The translations under genes were made by a program, and so were the position numbers. Shown here one piece after another: positions 36,001 to 48,292 of a stretch of 64,000 bases of DNA. Numbering within the stretch: position 1 is the stretch's first letter; each line of letters begins with the position of its first letter. Under the pieces are notes generated by a model, which worked only from the letters and a program-made list of their open reading frames with translations, was not told the origin of the DNA and did no database searches. Origin of the DNA: Perognathus longimembris pacificus (lineage: Eukaryota; Chordata; Mammalia; Rodentia; Heteromyidae); the NCBI RefSeq assembly GCF_023159225.1, contig NC_063171.1:13686326-13750325 (forward strand), read 5' to 3'.

Positions 36001-36791
36001 TTCAATGACCCACTCATGTTTTAGCAGTGTGTTGTTTAGTCTTCATGAACTGTAGGATTTTCTGTGGTGGCTATTTGAGTTGAGCTCTAACTTTATTCCA
36101 TTGTGGTCTGAGAGAATGTAGGGAATGTTTTTGATACTTCTGAATTTGTACAGATTTTCTTTGTGCCCTAAGATGTGATCTATTTTGGAGAATGTTTCAT
36201 GTGCCTCTGAGAAGAATGTGTGTTCTGTTGTTGCAGGGTGGAATATTCTGTAGATGTCAGTTAAGTCTAGTTGGTCTATGCAATTGTTTAGTTCTGTGGT
36301 TTCTTATTCAGTTTTTGGTGTGTTACTCTGTCCAGAGGTGACAGTGGAGTGTTAAAGTCCCCAACTATCAATGTGTTTGGGTCTATGAGTGTTTTTAGAG
36401 ACAGTAGTGTTTGTTTGATGAAGTTGGGTGCTCCTGTATTTGGTGTGTAGATATTTATGATGGTTATATCTTCCTATAGGAGAGATCCTTTTATTAGTAT
36501 GTAGTAACCTTCTTTGTCTCTTCTTACCTTTTTTAATTTGAAGTCAAATTTGTCTGATACTAGGATTGCAACTCCGGCCTGCTTATGAGGGCCATTTGCT
36601 TGATAGATTTGATTCCAGCCTTTCACTTTTAGAAGATGTTTACTTTTGCTGGATAGATGAGTCTCTTTGAGGCAGCAGAAAGATGCTTCTTGATTTTTGA
36701 TGCAACTTATGAGCCTATGTCGTTTGATTGGCGAATTAAATCCATTAATGTTGAGAGTTAGGATTGAGAGCTGATCATTTGTTCCTTTCAT
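33052..36791 (-). pseudogene. L1 ORF2 (endonuclease and reverse transcriptase), broken
   Basis: About 1246 codons' worth, near the family's usual ~1275. The AP-endonuclease start is clear (ILTLNINGFNSPIKRHRL, then KETHL; 36791-36474). The reverse transcriptase is in 35528-34638, with [26 protein letters not shown] and the catalytic FADD. The motif A Asp is lost: the site reads [12 protein letters not shown] where DAEKAFDKIQ is usual. The C-terminal Cys-rich part (CWRGCGQKGTLLHCC, then QPLWQAVWRFLRRL) is near 33500-33330. Frameshifts lie near 35520 and 33830, and there is no open frame for 35991-36474. Confidence 0.93.
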
Positions 36792-36860
36792 TATCCCTAT
36801 CTTGTTAAAGGCTGAGTCTTCCCATTTGTTGATCTGTTATTCTAGTTTACTATTTAGGGT

Positions 36861-37966
36861 TCATTTCTCTGTCTGTATTGGGATCTTGATTATTTTCTCT
36901 GTATAGTACAACTTTGAGTATTTTTGTAAAGCTGATTTGGTGGAGATATATTGTTTCAGATTTTCCTTACTATGGAAGACTTTTATTTGACCTTTGGCTA
37001 TGAAGGAGAGTTTAGCTGGGTACACTATTCTTGGTTGGTATTTATTTTTATTTAGGGTTTGGCATACCTCATTCCAGGCTCTCCTTGCTTTCATGGTCTC
37101 TGCTGAGAAGTCTGGGGTAATTCTGATTGCTTTTCCTTTATATGTGATTGTTCTCTTCTTCCTAAGAGCTTTAAGGATTCTTCTCTTGGACTCTATTGAT
37201 CCTGTTATGATCACAATGTGTTGGTGGGATGTCCTATTCTGGCCTGGTCGGTTAGGGGTTCTAAATGCTTCTTGTATCTGTATAAGCCTTTACTTCTGGA
37301 TTTTTGGGAAGTTCTTGGCTAATATTCTGTTAAATAGGTTGCCAATCCCATTAACTTCTTTCTCTAGGTTTTCGTCAATACCTATTATCCTCAAATTGGG
37401 CTTTCTGATTGTATCTTGAATCTCCTGGAGCGATCTGTTTTGTCGATTGGACTGGGTCTGTATTGATTTTTGATCTTTCTCCATAGATTCTAGGGAATCT
37501 TCAGTTCCTGAGATTCCATCCTCTGCTTCAGTTAGTTGGGACTGTAGGCTAGCTACGTGATTTTGAATCTCTTTTCCTCCTGACTGGTCTTTCCTGATGA
37601 TTTCCATGTCATCTCTTAGGTCCTGTATGGACTTTTTTACTTCATTAACTTCATTAATTTGGTTTTGAGTGTTGTCTCTCAAATCTTTTAGCTGGGTAGC
37701 TATCTTTTCATTTGACTCTTGAAGTTCATTTATCTTTCTATTTGTGGAGCTCATGAAATTCTCCATTAATTTTTGCTTTGCCTTCTCACATTCTAGAATA
37801 ATTGAAGAGATTCAAACTTTTCATTTATCATGTTTATCAGTAGACTTTGTAGAGCATTTTGAGGGTTCTCTTCTATGTCTTTGATTGACTGCTCTGCTTC
37901 CTGCTTATTTTGAGTGGGAGATAAGACTTCATTGTTTGCCATCTTTCTTGTGTTTCTTCTGCCCAT
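36861..37966 (-). pseudogene. L1 ORF1 (RNA-binding chaperone), broken
   Basis: ORF1p coats L1 RNA as a trimer. The start is taken at the Met of MGRRNTRKMANNEV (37966), which resembles the MGKKQNRKTGN-type start of other mammalian ORF1p. A coiled-coil stretch follows (37766-37290 region: repeated ELQ, QLKDLRD, VKKSIQDLRDDME), then the RRM start (KPNLRIIGI). The C-terminal domain lies in 37214-36861 (YKGKAIRITPDFSAETMKAR, PRIVYPAKLSFIAKGQIKVF). The pieces are in different frames, with breaks near 37780 and 37215-37290. Span corresponds to about 368 codons, a little longer than human ORF1p (338). Confidence 0.9.
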
Positions 37967-39924
37967 TTGGATTGGGAATGCCAATCTACAAGCACCTGTG
38001 AGCACCATTTCAGACCCAAAGCAGCCCTTACCAAGCACTGTTGTGTAAATCTTAGAAGTTCACAATTATATACAAATATCTTTTATACCTGTGTATAAAA
38101 TTAGATTTGGTGTTCCTAAAGAATACAATTTCAATATAACAATGAATCCTGAGCCCTGTATTCAGTAGTTACTTATTTACTGTTACAACCCTATGAGCAA
38201 TTCTTGTTCTTATATTAAGTTCCTTTTGGGCTGGCTTTCTCTATGAACCCCTTTGTTTCACTCGAATTAAGCAGGGATACTCTCTATCCATTAACCGTGA
38301 GTCAATGGGATCTGAAGGACCTATAAGTAAGTCAGGAGGGTAAGTTAGAGGTAGTAAAGAAAGTAGAGTAAAAAGTATGGGGGGGGTGATGATTTTGGTT
38401 TAGTTTCAGTGACGTGGAAATGTGGGGGAGAGTAGAATCAGTAGAAACAACAAGGTTAAAATGATAGACAATGGAGACTTAACAGTAAAGAGTGGAGGTG
38501 TTATTCATAGGAAAGTAGTTTTTAAAGAAAGAGAGTACATAGAGAGAAATAAAGAAATAAGACTGGAAGACAGATGCACATAACCGAGAAAAATTATTTT
38601 AAAAAAATTAAAAGAAATCCAGAAAAAGAAAAAAGAAAAGAAAAAAAAAGAACAACAACAACAACAAAAAACTTGATAGAACCAACAGGTGAAAATGGAA
38701 AACAAAAACAAACCAATGATGTTTCAGAAATGAAAATATAAGAAAAAAAATATAAATGAATGCTTAAAAATCTTTTGAGACAAAACAAACAAACAAACAA
38801 AGTCTTCCTTATTTGGGTGGGCTTTCTACAGTCTCTGGTTTCCTTGTGATGGTCTGCAATCTATTCTGCCACTTGGCTGGTTTGACTTACTTTCAGTTCG
38901 CAGGGGGTGGATCTGTTCTGATACTTCTCCCCTGTTGGTGAAATTTTGGGGTTCTGTGGTTCCCACAGCTTGCAGGTAGGCCTTGAGCATCCACTGTAGA
39001 TGGGGACGTGAACAGTCTTGAGAACCGTGGCTCCTCCCATCTGCTGTAGGGCCGCTGCCTTTAATGCCTGGCTTTGAATAGGCTGTGGACACAGCAGGGC
39101 GGGGCTCCTCTGCCCTGGTTTACTGGGCTGAGAGTTGCTTTCCTGGGGGAGATTCCTCCCTCCTGGGCAGGGTGGCCTTCTGGGCAGAGCTCGGTGTGGA
39201 ATTCACCTCCGTTTCAGGCTGGGAATTGGGCTTCTAAATGGGACCTTTTATCTATCTTGGGAAGTTTGTTCTCCCATGTGGCTGTTCTTCTGCCGCCATA
39301 GCTGCTCGCCGCTTTCGCTTTTAATTTAGGAATTCTGGCAGGCAGGGCGGGGCACCTCTAGCTGAGCTGAGGCCCAGGACAAGCCTCCCACCTGGGCAGG
39401 GGGCATTCTCCTGAGTGGAGCTGGCTCTCACTGATCGGTCCCTCTTGCTCTTCTCAAAGATGGCCGCTTTGTCTTGCTTTCCCCACGCGGGCTTTAGCTG
39501 CAATCTGGTCTGACCCTTTGCCAGTTTCAAAGATGGTGCTTTGCTCTTGTGGTTGGGGAAGGAGCTGCTCTGTGGGCGCGAGTGAGACTGTCTTTTTGTG
39601 GGAGTACTCATGCTGTCTCTGCGATTTCAGCCCATCCATGCTCAGCCTGTGATCTGTCTGTACAGATCTCCCTGATCTCCTTTGAGCGCAGGGTGCGTAG
39701 TGCTGTTCCGGTGGCTGCACTGGTGTGGTGGCAGGACACCTCCCAGAGCTCAAATCTGTGTTTTCAGACCAGCAAAGTTGATTTTTCCTTCCTGGCCAGA
39801 ATCCTTGTAGTGTTAGAACTTATTTGGGCTGTCTCTCTAGGGGTAAAAGTTTCTCTGGGGTGGGAAAACTGTGATGTTGGAGGGAGCTCAGCTAGGGCTC
39901 TGCTGCTCCTCCACCATCTTCTCC
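37967..39924 (-). promoter_or_regulatory. L1 5'UTR (internal promoter region)
   Basis: About 1.96 kb between the 5' target duplication and ORF1. The first bases on the minus strand (GGAGAAGATGGTGGAGGAGC) resemble the AAGATGG-type start of active L1 promoters, which includes a YY1-like core (AAGATGG). The outer half (38820-39920) is clearly G+C-richer than anything else in the window and has CpGs; the inner part (38500-38800) is A-rich. Short frames here are not credible genes. That this is a 5'UTR is inferred from position and from the duplications. Confidence 0.78.
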
Positions 39925-39940
39925 TGAAGTCTCTATTTTA

Positions 39941-40164
39941 TTTTATTTTATTTATTTATTTATTTATTTTTTTGCCAGTCCTGGGCCTTGGACTCAGGGC
40001 CTGAGCACTGTCCCTGGCTTCTTCCCGCTCAAGGCTAGCACTCTGCCACTTGAGCCACAGCGCCGCTTCTGGCCATTTTCTGTATATGTGGTGCTGGGGA
40101 ATCGAACTTAGGGCCTCATGTATCCGAGGCAGGCACTCTTGCCGCTAGGCTATATCCCCAGCCC
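39941..40164 (-). mobile_element. IDL-Geo SINE at the 5' junction of the large L1
   Basis: Tail of TTTTA/TTTA units (39941-39971), then a full reversed dimer ending 'ctatatccccagccc'. The exact 16-bp duplication tgaagtctctatttta lies at 39925-39940 and 40165-40180 and overlaps the L1 target duplication, so the SINE arrived after the L1. Confidence 0.96.
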
Positions 40165-40187
40165 TGAAGTCTCTATTTTAATGCATT

Positions 40188-40678
40188 CAGTTTCTAAACC
40201 TCACAATTGCTCTCAGGTGATACCTTACTATGACTTATGAGAATACATTCTCATCCTAGATTTATTGATTTCTGGTAAGATCTTTGATCACCTAAAACGA
40301 TACATCATAGCATTAGATCTACACAATTTAATTTTCCCTTAATTGAGAACTACTTGTTCTTATCTAAAATGGTATTAAAACTTGTTTTATCATCCTGAGA
40401 GAGAAGGCTAAATCATTACAAATGGCACCTTACTTAAACTCCAAGCACCAGAAGGAAAGTGACTATACATACAGGTGTATATAGTTCAAGAACTGATAAT
40501 GATTCTGAATGAGGGGGTATTCTACACTATGAGTCTGTAATATACAACAAAAGACAATGTTATTAATTGGTTCCTAGAGATATGTAATTCATGTACCAAA
40601 GGGTTGGAATTCAGGTTAGTTCCTCAGATGATACATATGTTAAAGGCAGAAAACTACCTCTTCCTTCTCTGTAGTGAT
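40188..40678. other. Unique intron sequence
   Basis: Nothing recognised. Confidence 0.55.
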
Positions 40679-40795
40679 GTGTGTGTGTATCACTATATAT
40701 GTATTATACATATGTATGTACATATATGTGTGTACACATCACTATATATGTGTATATGTATACACACATACATATATATACATACATATATGCTC
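40679..40795. repeat. Alternating TA/TG/CA/TACA low-complexity tract
   Basis: About 115 bases of nearly strict purine-pyrimidine alternation with repeated 'atcactatatatgt' units. The small 67-codon frame covers this tract and is not a gene. Confidence 0.93.
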
Positions 40796-43700
40796 CTGAA
40801 CAATTAGGTATCAGATGCTGAGTTATCCCAGGACAATAAAAATAAATAAATAAATTTAAAGTCTCCTGCAGCTTTCTATGTCACCTTATAGGTGAGGACC
40901 AAGGCAGAGTGATGAATCATCATTTATCATGAGGTATTTATATAATGTCCCTCAATGAAGCAGAATAACCCTCGTACTTATGAAGGATAGACTTAATATC
41001 CATGCATATTATGAACCCAGTATTGTTTCCATTTACTGAAGGTTGTCTGAGGAGGAAAGAGTTTCAGATAAGGTAAATGGCATTGCCAAAGGTCAAATGG
41101 TGTTTTGTTGGCATTGCAGAAACTGCAGCTGCAACACCCTGGCTACAGAGCTTATATCCACTTAGCCATGGTCCTGTAATGGGGAACAGAGGACATGAAT
41201 TTAACAAGGTCATAAAGGGATGTCAAATGTCAAAGTGCCTCACCCTCTCCCATCAAAAATATTTTCTTAGAAATTTAGCTCACTTTACATGCAAATCAAA
41301 TTTTATCTGTCTTCATTGAGAGTTTCCTTGGGGAGTTTTTAATTAAAAAATTGAAGTTAAGCCTTTTTAACAATTTAAAATAAGGAGATAGATTATTAAT
41401 CACTGTTTGTTGTCAGTAATAAGGACTATGTTGACAAAAACAAAGACTGGATTGCTCTAGCTATTCAAAGAGATCTGGGAATATCACACTTAAGATTACA
41501 AGCAGCCTCTGGAGTTTCACAATATAATTATGTTTTCTTCATTATTTTTCAAGGGTGTTAATTGCCTACTAGCAATTAACTTCCTGTGTGACTGTCAAGA
41601 AATGTAATCAATAGTAAGAGCAAAGGGACCAGCCTGTCATAGTTTCTGTGACCAATATCCCTTCCTCATCCATGGCAAGGTGTTTCGGGTTTTAATAAAA
41701 TGAACAGGTGCAAATGTACGAGGTTTCCACAGAAAGCCACTAGCTAAATTAGTTCATCTCATGGTTCTAAAATTAAAATGTAGCCAATGAGAACCTGGAA
41801 ACATAATTGCCTCATTTTTAAACTTAAATACATTATAGGCCTCCTGCTAGCACTGCACCTGGCAAATCTACTTATTACAGTTATGAAAGGAAGAGTTTGC
41901 TGAGACATTTTAAATATTATGCTGACATTGTAATAAAAGAAAAGAGAATGGTAGGCATGATCTAATTCTACTCATGTCAGTTTAGTATATACTATTATTG
42001 TTGCACAGCAATAATAGTATTTCCCTCATGGAAATGTTTCAAATAATTTTGTACAAAATAAAACTCTCTGGATTTTAATATATTACCTCACCAGCAGTTC
42101 CTCAATTTATCTTGACATTTACTATGCATCTTTTTATAATTAGACTCACCGAAATTTAGGTTCTGTTTTTAGTAAGTGTATCTTATTTTTCAAGTCCATA
42201 ATAGTTTCCTGTACATTCATCTTTGCTTATGTAAGAAATGTATAGAATCATTAAGGAAGATGAAATCCGATTTCTATCACTGTGCTGGCTAAACCATCAC
42301 TTGTGTTTTGAAATGTGATTAATCTTCATCATCAAGCAACCATGAAAACAGAACCAGTATGCAGAATTTTCTCATCAATGTTTTATGTAAATTCTTTAGC
42401 TAGCTTCCTTTACTCTTTCTCAAGTATCATTGGTGATAGGAAAATATTGCAGTTTCAGTAAACTAAAAAGGTTCATTTGCAAAGTGGTGTCCTAACGCTT
42501 TCAAATAAGCAGTTGGAGTGAATAGGTATCCTAAATTAAAGATAGTTATAGTACTAACAAAAGCAAAGACCAAAAAAAAAAGTAATATTCTGAAATAAAA
42601 ACAATCATATATTGAATGTGATGAAGTTATGAAAATAAGTGTAGCAATTCTAAACAGGCATAGTGTATAATCACAGCAGTCATCTAGCTTAGCCAATGTT
42701 CTACATGAGTTTCAAAGTTTTAGGTCCACATGACAATATGTAAATTGCGTATGGAAACTGCAAAATAGAATATAAAGTATTTTTGTTTTATAAAGATAAT
42801 ACAATTCTTATATTATGTAACATTCAAACTTGTCTAAGAGGGCTTTATATTGCCTTTATAAACATTTATAACTAAACCCAGATTATAAAACAGCCAACTT
42901 GAATATGAAGTTAATTATAATTTCTTCTTTTAGTTTTGCACATTTAGGGTACTAGTATGATACATTGAGGATCGTTGACTTTACTACCAATACTTGTTTA
43001 TATTTTCAGTTATTTCATTTTCCTATTAAAATGATGAATCAAAAATTCTTGTTTTTGAGGATATATGATTTGAAATGTTGTCGCAGAAGAGTATTCTGGA
43101 GGTTGTTCTACCTCAGCACCTCTTCCAGGTAATAGAAATGTAGCCATTTAAGTACCTGGACAATTCTGAAGTTTTCATTATTTAGGAAGAAACCATTCTA
43201 AGTGCTGGTGAATACTCCTTGGAGGTCTGTGGTAGAAAATGCTTTGAAATCAGGTGGACTGATACTTGATTCCCAGTTCCACCCAAAAACTATGAATCCA
43301 TCTGTCTAGGTTTTGTGGAAATTTTATTTTCTGTTTTGTTTAGTTTTAACATCTTTGCAATTTTATTTCCTCTCTGATGAAAAAAATAAGATAATGCCTA
43401 ATTTATAGTTTTTTTGTGACCTTATCAATGAGGCACTTAGCAAACAGTTTGCCAAACACTCAATTGGCATTGCTAGGGTTAGTTATCCTCTTCTAAAGCA
43501 AAACATGGGTGAACTTGAGTTAATTTTTTTCCTAATAATAACTGATGAATGTTTACTTTTTATAAGAAACTGAAATGGAATGCTTTGTGGGCCGCCTATA
43601 AACTGGACAGGCAGGATCAATCCCAAACAAACAGTCCCATCTGTTTTGACATGGGACACCTCTCTCTCCCTATGCAACCCCCCTTACTTCTTTTGGCCTG

Positions 43701-43799
43701 AGTTCTTGTAAATCAGGTAAATAAGGAAGTAGTTGGGAAGAGTGCTGACATGCAGAGATGAATTTTGTCATTAGAAGTCGGAATTCAAATGCAGCAGTC
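40796..43799. other. Repeat-poor unique intron sequence, 3 kb
   Basis: Apart from an AAAT run at 40830-40857 and short T or A runs, no repeat is recognised. The part at about 41200-41900 has higher complexity and dense homeodomain-like and octamer-like motifs and is treated separately as a candidate. Confidence 0.55.
41200..41900. promoter_or_regulatory. Candidate intronic regulatory element (speculative)
   Basis: Repeat-free in the midst of an otherwise low-complexity intron. It holds an octamer-like ATGCAAAT (41289-41296), several TAATTA/ATTAA homeodomain-like sites, and a perfect inverted repeat TTAATTGC-N6-GCAATTAA (41558-41565 and 41572-41579). Motif density in AT-rich DNA is weak evidence; no conservation data were available. 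Confidence 0.25.
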
Positions 43800-43973
43800 A
43801 TACTCACTAGATACTATGTTGAAAACGAACTATACAACTAGTGGGGGAGAGGGGATCAGGAGGGGGAAAAAAACAGAAAAGAGGTGACCTTGTTAGAAAT
43901 GAAATGTACTCATCTGACTTAGGTAACCATAACTGCTCTGTACATCACCTTTACAATAATAATATTTTTTTAA
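43800..43973 (+). mobile_element. L1 3' end, short
   Basis: 'aactatacaactagtggggg', purine tract 43841-43880, 'gaaatgaaatgtactcatct', 'actgctctgtacatcacctt', ending 'tacaataataat'. 5' start approximate. Confidence 0.82.
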
Positions 43974-46900
43974 GTCTGAATTCAAATGAGGTACCACTGG
44001 CTTGGTTCAGACCTGTGATTGTAGTTAGTCATGGTGCTGAGATAAAAAAGATCAAAGTTGCTGCCTCACTAAGAGTGAACCAGTCTCTCTATTGCTCAAA
44101 TTTCAAGTTTCCAACATGAAGAAATAGGAATTATTGACTTCACAAGACTCTGTTGGCTCCCAAATCCTATCAACTAGAGGAAGAAAGGACACACAGAGAA
44201 AAGCTATGACCATTAATAGAACTAAACAGTATAAAAATATTGTTCTTATTATTTTAAAAACACATATTTTATCCTGAAATAACATGGATTAAGTGGCCCC
44301 TTGGTTTATCATCTCTATTTTCTTCCAGTTGTCCACCTCACAAACTGCATGCTAAGAGTGGTGTACAGCTTTGATAAATGAACCAATAAAATGTGGACTT
44401 GGACTTAAGGGTCAATTGGCACAAGAGTGAGAAAAGACAATCAACTCCTCTTACACTTTAGTAATGCTGCCATCTGTTATTATTTTGCAAGAAAGGGCAA
44501 TTTTCTCTTGGCTTAGATTGGTAGCCAGTGGCTGTGTTTGGGCTTGGGTTGAAAAAACATGTCAGCTTTTTGAGAGACTTGGAAAGGGTCAAGGTCTACC
44601 ATTTTTAGGCCTCCAGAGTTAAAAGAACTAACCTGTTATTGCCCCTAACATTAAAACTTAAGTATATGAAAGCCCCAGCGCATATGTTGCATAAAATCAA
44701 AGAAGAAGACTGTGCTCTTCCTTTATAATTAAGGCAGCTATGTAGATCATCCATCACCTTTAAGTTTCCTTAAGTCTCAGGGAGGCAGAAAGGCAGAAAG
44801 ATTTTTTTTAAATGTAGCAATTATGAGAACTTACTCTGAAAGGCAAGAATGGATGAGATTTATAGCATTTGGGTGATAAATAGAGTAGCTTCTTGAAAAG
44901 TGAACTTGGAACTCACCCAGAAATATTCTCTCCTTTCAAGATAAGGATATCTGACTGCATCTGCCACAAAGGATGATAGGATGCCTGCAAAGGTTGACTT
45001 CTTCACCTTAGACCCTACCCTTTACAAGAGGTCTTGTTTATTGTGATGTGTAGATCAATGGAAACTGTCAGATATTAATTTACAGACTTGCTCACATCCA
45101 TTGTGATGGCCTTTGCATTTTGTAGAGTGATGGGGCTTTTGTGTTATCTTTACCACACAAAATCAGAAAATGTTGAGAAGAAAGCAGGCAGGTTAATAGT
45201 TGATGACCAGCAGGATAGAATTTATAATAGGAATAGTTATCAATATCTCATTTCTACTCTGTTTTTTTTCTATTCTTCTTATTGTTAATGTGTACAATTT
45301 AGTAAAGGTAAGTTAAAATGGTACACAAATTAAGAAGTGTGATCCATAGGCACAGCATAACACAACAATAACAAACACATCAAATTTGTTTTTTTTTTCT
45401 CTTTGTTATGAAAACCAGGAAAGCCTTGGGTTCTAGTTGGTGTTAGCAAAAAGAAAGAGACCCCAGGACTCCTAGGATTCTGAGTAGTCCATTAGTAAGC
45501 TTGCAACCTGAATGAGACATAAATTGGTTGTTTTAACAATTTAGAATCCAGAGGATGACTTTTTATAGTGGCAGAACATAACATCTTCTGGAAATTTGAG
45601 GATATGCAACAGTTGTTGATTGATGATAGACAGCAGAGAGGGTCAACAGATACACAGAGGAATATTGACAATGAATAAACATGGATACCTGTGATGGATT
45701 CATTGTGCTCCTCCACTCCTGGTAAAGGTGAAAATCAGATAGTGATACTTTTATATTATTATAATAGAAAATAGAATAAAAGAAAATTTAATTTATAACA
45801 TAAAAAGAATCATTGCTATATATTCCTTGAGAAATTACCTTTACTATGCTTACAAAAGAGAAAGAAATGTTTCTGCCTAAGTCAACTCTAGTGTCTCCAT
45901 GGAAAAACCGAGTCTAGTTTTTAAGAATGAACTAAGTAATGTATTGTGAAGTAAAATCCTTTTGTAACATAAAAATAAATGTACTTTCATTTTAGTCCTT
46001 TGTGTTTTTCCCAAGCATATGAAAGATGGCAATATGTTTTTAGATAATATATCTTTGGTAAGTCACTCTCTTAATGCTTGCACAATAGTAGAGCATCATT
46101 TTATTGAACATTTATTTGGGAGCTTGAGATATTGGTTCTATTGTAGATCAATCCCTCTGATAACAATTTCACTAGCTTTGCAATTTGCTATTTCAATTTA
46201 ATATTGCCTGTGGTGTTAGATTTGCTCTTACTTTTATTGCTTAGATTACTACTGAAAATATTGTTGGGAGAAAGAAGTAATATTGCCATGATTTTATTAT
46301 TAGACCACTTTTCTTTCACACAATGCCAGAATACTACAAAAGCAAAAGGTTCTCAAGCCATATGGTATCATTTATATCTTTTATGACTGGCTCTCAAGGT
46401 TTGCCAATGAGAATAGTAGTGATCATTTTCATAGCTATTGTCAGAACAGTTCATGTCTGCAGCTGAGATAATAAATATGATGCTCCAATTTTAAATGTGG
46501 AAATACATTTCAGAAAAAAATCCAATGATAATTATCATTGTTGTATTTGACTGCCCCATGAAATTCCAAGGCAATGTACAGTGAAAAAGACTAAATCTGT
46601 TAAAAGTGGTCTACAGCATGTAAAGATTAACTAGCATATGGTATTTTTATTATTGTGTTTAGAAGATTTTGAAAAAGAAACCCTGTATGTTTGCTTACTA
46701 GGGAATACATACCACATTTTTCCCTTAAAATAGCTAAATTACAAAGACAAGTGTGAAATTGGTTGCATTTGTTAGTATGTGATTTTGATGTTTGTTATAA
46801 TAAACCCATGTAACTATTTTAGTTAGGAATAACATATAGTGTACATTTGCTCCATAATATGTAAGCTTTTATTTTTATAGTTTCTGTGTATACAGCTTAA

Positions 46901-47082
46901 TATATGAATTATACATCAAAAAGAAACAGCATTGATATATGTATTCTGTATGTATGCACAAATACACAAATTTAATTAGATGCTTGACACTTTTTTCCTG
47001 TTTTAAATACTTTATGTATGTAATTTCAGTATAAATCTACCATAGAATGACCCTTCCACAGAAAAGAGTGAAAATAAGAATT
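43974..47082. other. Unique intron sequence, nothing recognised
   Basis: About 3.1 kb without interspersed repeats that I recognise and without credible exons. Confidence 0.6.
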
Positions 47083-47178
47083 TTTTTTCTTTTTTCAGTG
47101 GCACTGTACTAGGGTTTGAACCCAGGACCTCACACTATTGATGCAGGTGGTCTTATCATTTCAGCCAATGCCCCACAC
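47083..47178 (-). mobile_element. ID-like SINE, diverged
   Basis: T-rich tail, then 'gtactagggtttgaacccag' and 'cctcacactattgatgcagg': reversed tRNA-like box B region of an ID/IDL unit. Confidence 0.6.
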
Positions 47179-47404
47179 AAAGGACAGAAATTTCAAAACT
47201 GGTCAGTATAGGTATTAATCTGCTTGATCTTAGGGGAAAAAAAATGTACCACTCCTATGCTAAATTCATTTAATCCTATTAGTGACATACAACCCTACAT
47301 AAAGGGGTTACATTAAAATAACATGTACATTAAACTGTGTTTTACAAGGACAAGATGAGATAATTATGTTAGTCTTATGGCCATACATTTTAATAATTTT
47401 ATAA

Positions 47405-47700
47405 TGATCTTTAAGTCGTGTACAAAGGAGTTGACATTCAACAAAATAGTTTATAAATAGAATGAATCTTGATCAATGTCACCCCTTTCTTCATTCACAC
47501 CTATCCTTCCAAACACCCACACCTTTTTCCATTTTGTAGGATATGCATTGAATATTTTATAGTATTCTCCACACCCCCTTTCTTTTATTCATTCTTCTAC
47601 ATCCTTCCTCTGATCCTCACCTCTTTCAAATGCCAGTATCCTGTGTTCATTTTGGTGATCTTTGTGTTAAGCTTTCTAAGGAATTAAACTGTTTTGAGTT
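47405..47700 (-). repeat. Old interspersed repeat, copy 1 (L1 3' end-like)
   Basis: 'tgtacaaaggagttgacatt', 'aatcttgatcaatgtcaccc' and pyrimidine-rich clusters follow the same order as 61250-61460 ('tgtacaaaggaattttagtt', 'gccccttctctcataac', 'gtacattgaatattctg'). The organisation (acaaagg...gtta, then C/T-rich) recalls a reversed L1 3'UTR of an older family. Confidence 0.45.
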
Positions 47701-47977
47701 TTCCCCTGAATCTACTGTATTTCAGTTAATATTTTTGTATACACTAGCATACCACCCAATGTATTTATACAACGTATTTTTTATATATTTATACACTAAT
47801 CCTAGCTTCTATCCGACCTACCAGTAGTTCCGGAAGTATAGCTTGTCATTGAGGTGTTTTCAAGATCGCCATATCAAGCCTCTAGTTTTTTCACATGCCT
47901 TCATGAGAATGTAGTGCACAGATGGATGCAAAAGTAGTGTACAAATGGAGACAAATGCAGATATAAGAGTCTAAAGT

Positions 47978-48090
47978 CTCTCTCTCTTCCCTCTCCCTCC
48001 CCCTATCCCTCCCCCTCTCCCTCCTCCTCTCCTTCCCCCCTCTCCCTCCCCCCCTCTCTCCCCCCTCTCCTGCCCTCCTCTCCTCCCTCT
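47978..48090. repeat. Pyrimidine-rich (CTCCCT)n-like tract
   Basis: About 110 bases of nearly pure C/T, irregular units of CTCCC and TCTC, directly joined to the 3' (tail) side of a reversed SINE. Confidence 0.93.
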
Positions 48091-48292
48091 CTGCCTGGGC
48101 ACCATCTCTGAGCTCTTCAGCTCAAAGCTAACTCTCTACCATTTTGAGCCACAGTGCCACTTCCGGTTTTCCTGGTGGTTAATTGGAGATGTGTGTCATG
48201 GACGTTTCTGCTCTGACTTCAAACCATGATCCTCAGATCTCAGCTATCTGAGTAGCTAGGATTACAGGTGAGAGCCACCAGTGCCCGGCTAC
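48091..48292 (-). mobile_element. 7SL-Geo composite SINE
   Basis: Reversed Geo half ('gcctgggcaccatctctgag', 'ttttgagccacagtgccact'), linker 'ggtggttaattggagatgtg', reversed 7SL head ('cctcagatctcagctatctg', 'ggattacaggtgagagccac', 'cagtgcccggct'). One of the best preserved of its kind here. Confidence 0.95.

Larger units (their letters stand above)
32441..39924 (-). mobile_element. Near full-length L1 retrotransposon, about 7.5 kb, inactive
   Basis: On the minus strand, in order: 5'UTR (39924 to about 37967), ORF1 (37966 to 36861), a short spacer, ORF2 (36791 to 33052), and a 3'UTR with a G-rich/purine-rich tract (about 32540-32585) and an A-rich end at 32441. A 15-bp duplication with one mismatch, ctattttaatg(t/c)att, lies at 32425-32439 and 40173-40187; the second copy is separated from the 5' end by a later SINE. 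Frameshifts and stops in both ORFs make it dead. Confidence 0.94.

Noticed and set aside
39549..40004. 151-codon plus-strand frame in G+C-rich sequence
   Set aside because: It runs over the L1 5'UTR and into a SINE; composition, not coding constraint, keeps it open.
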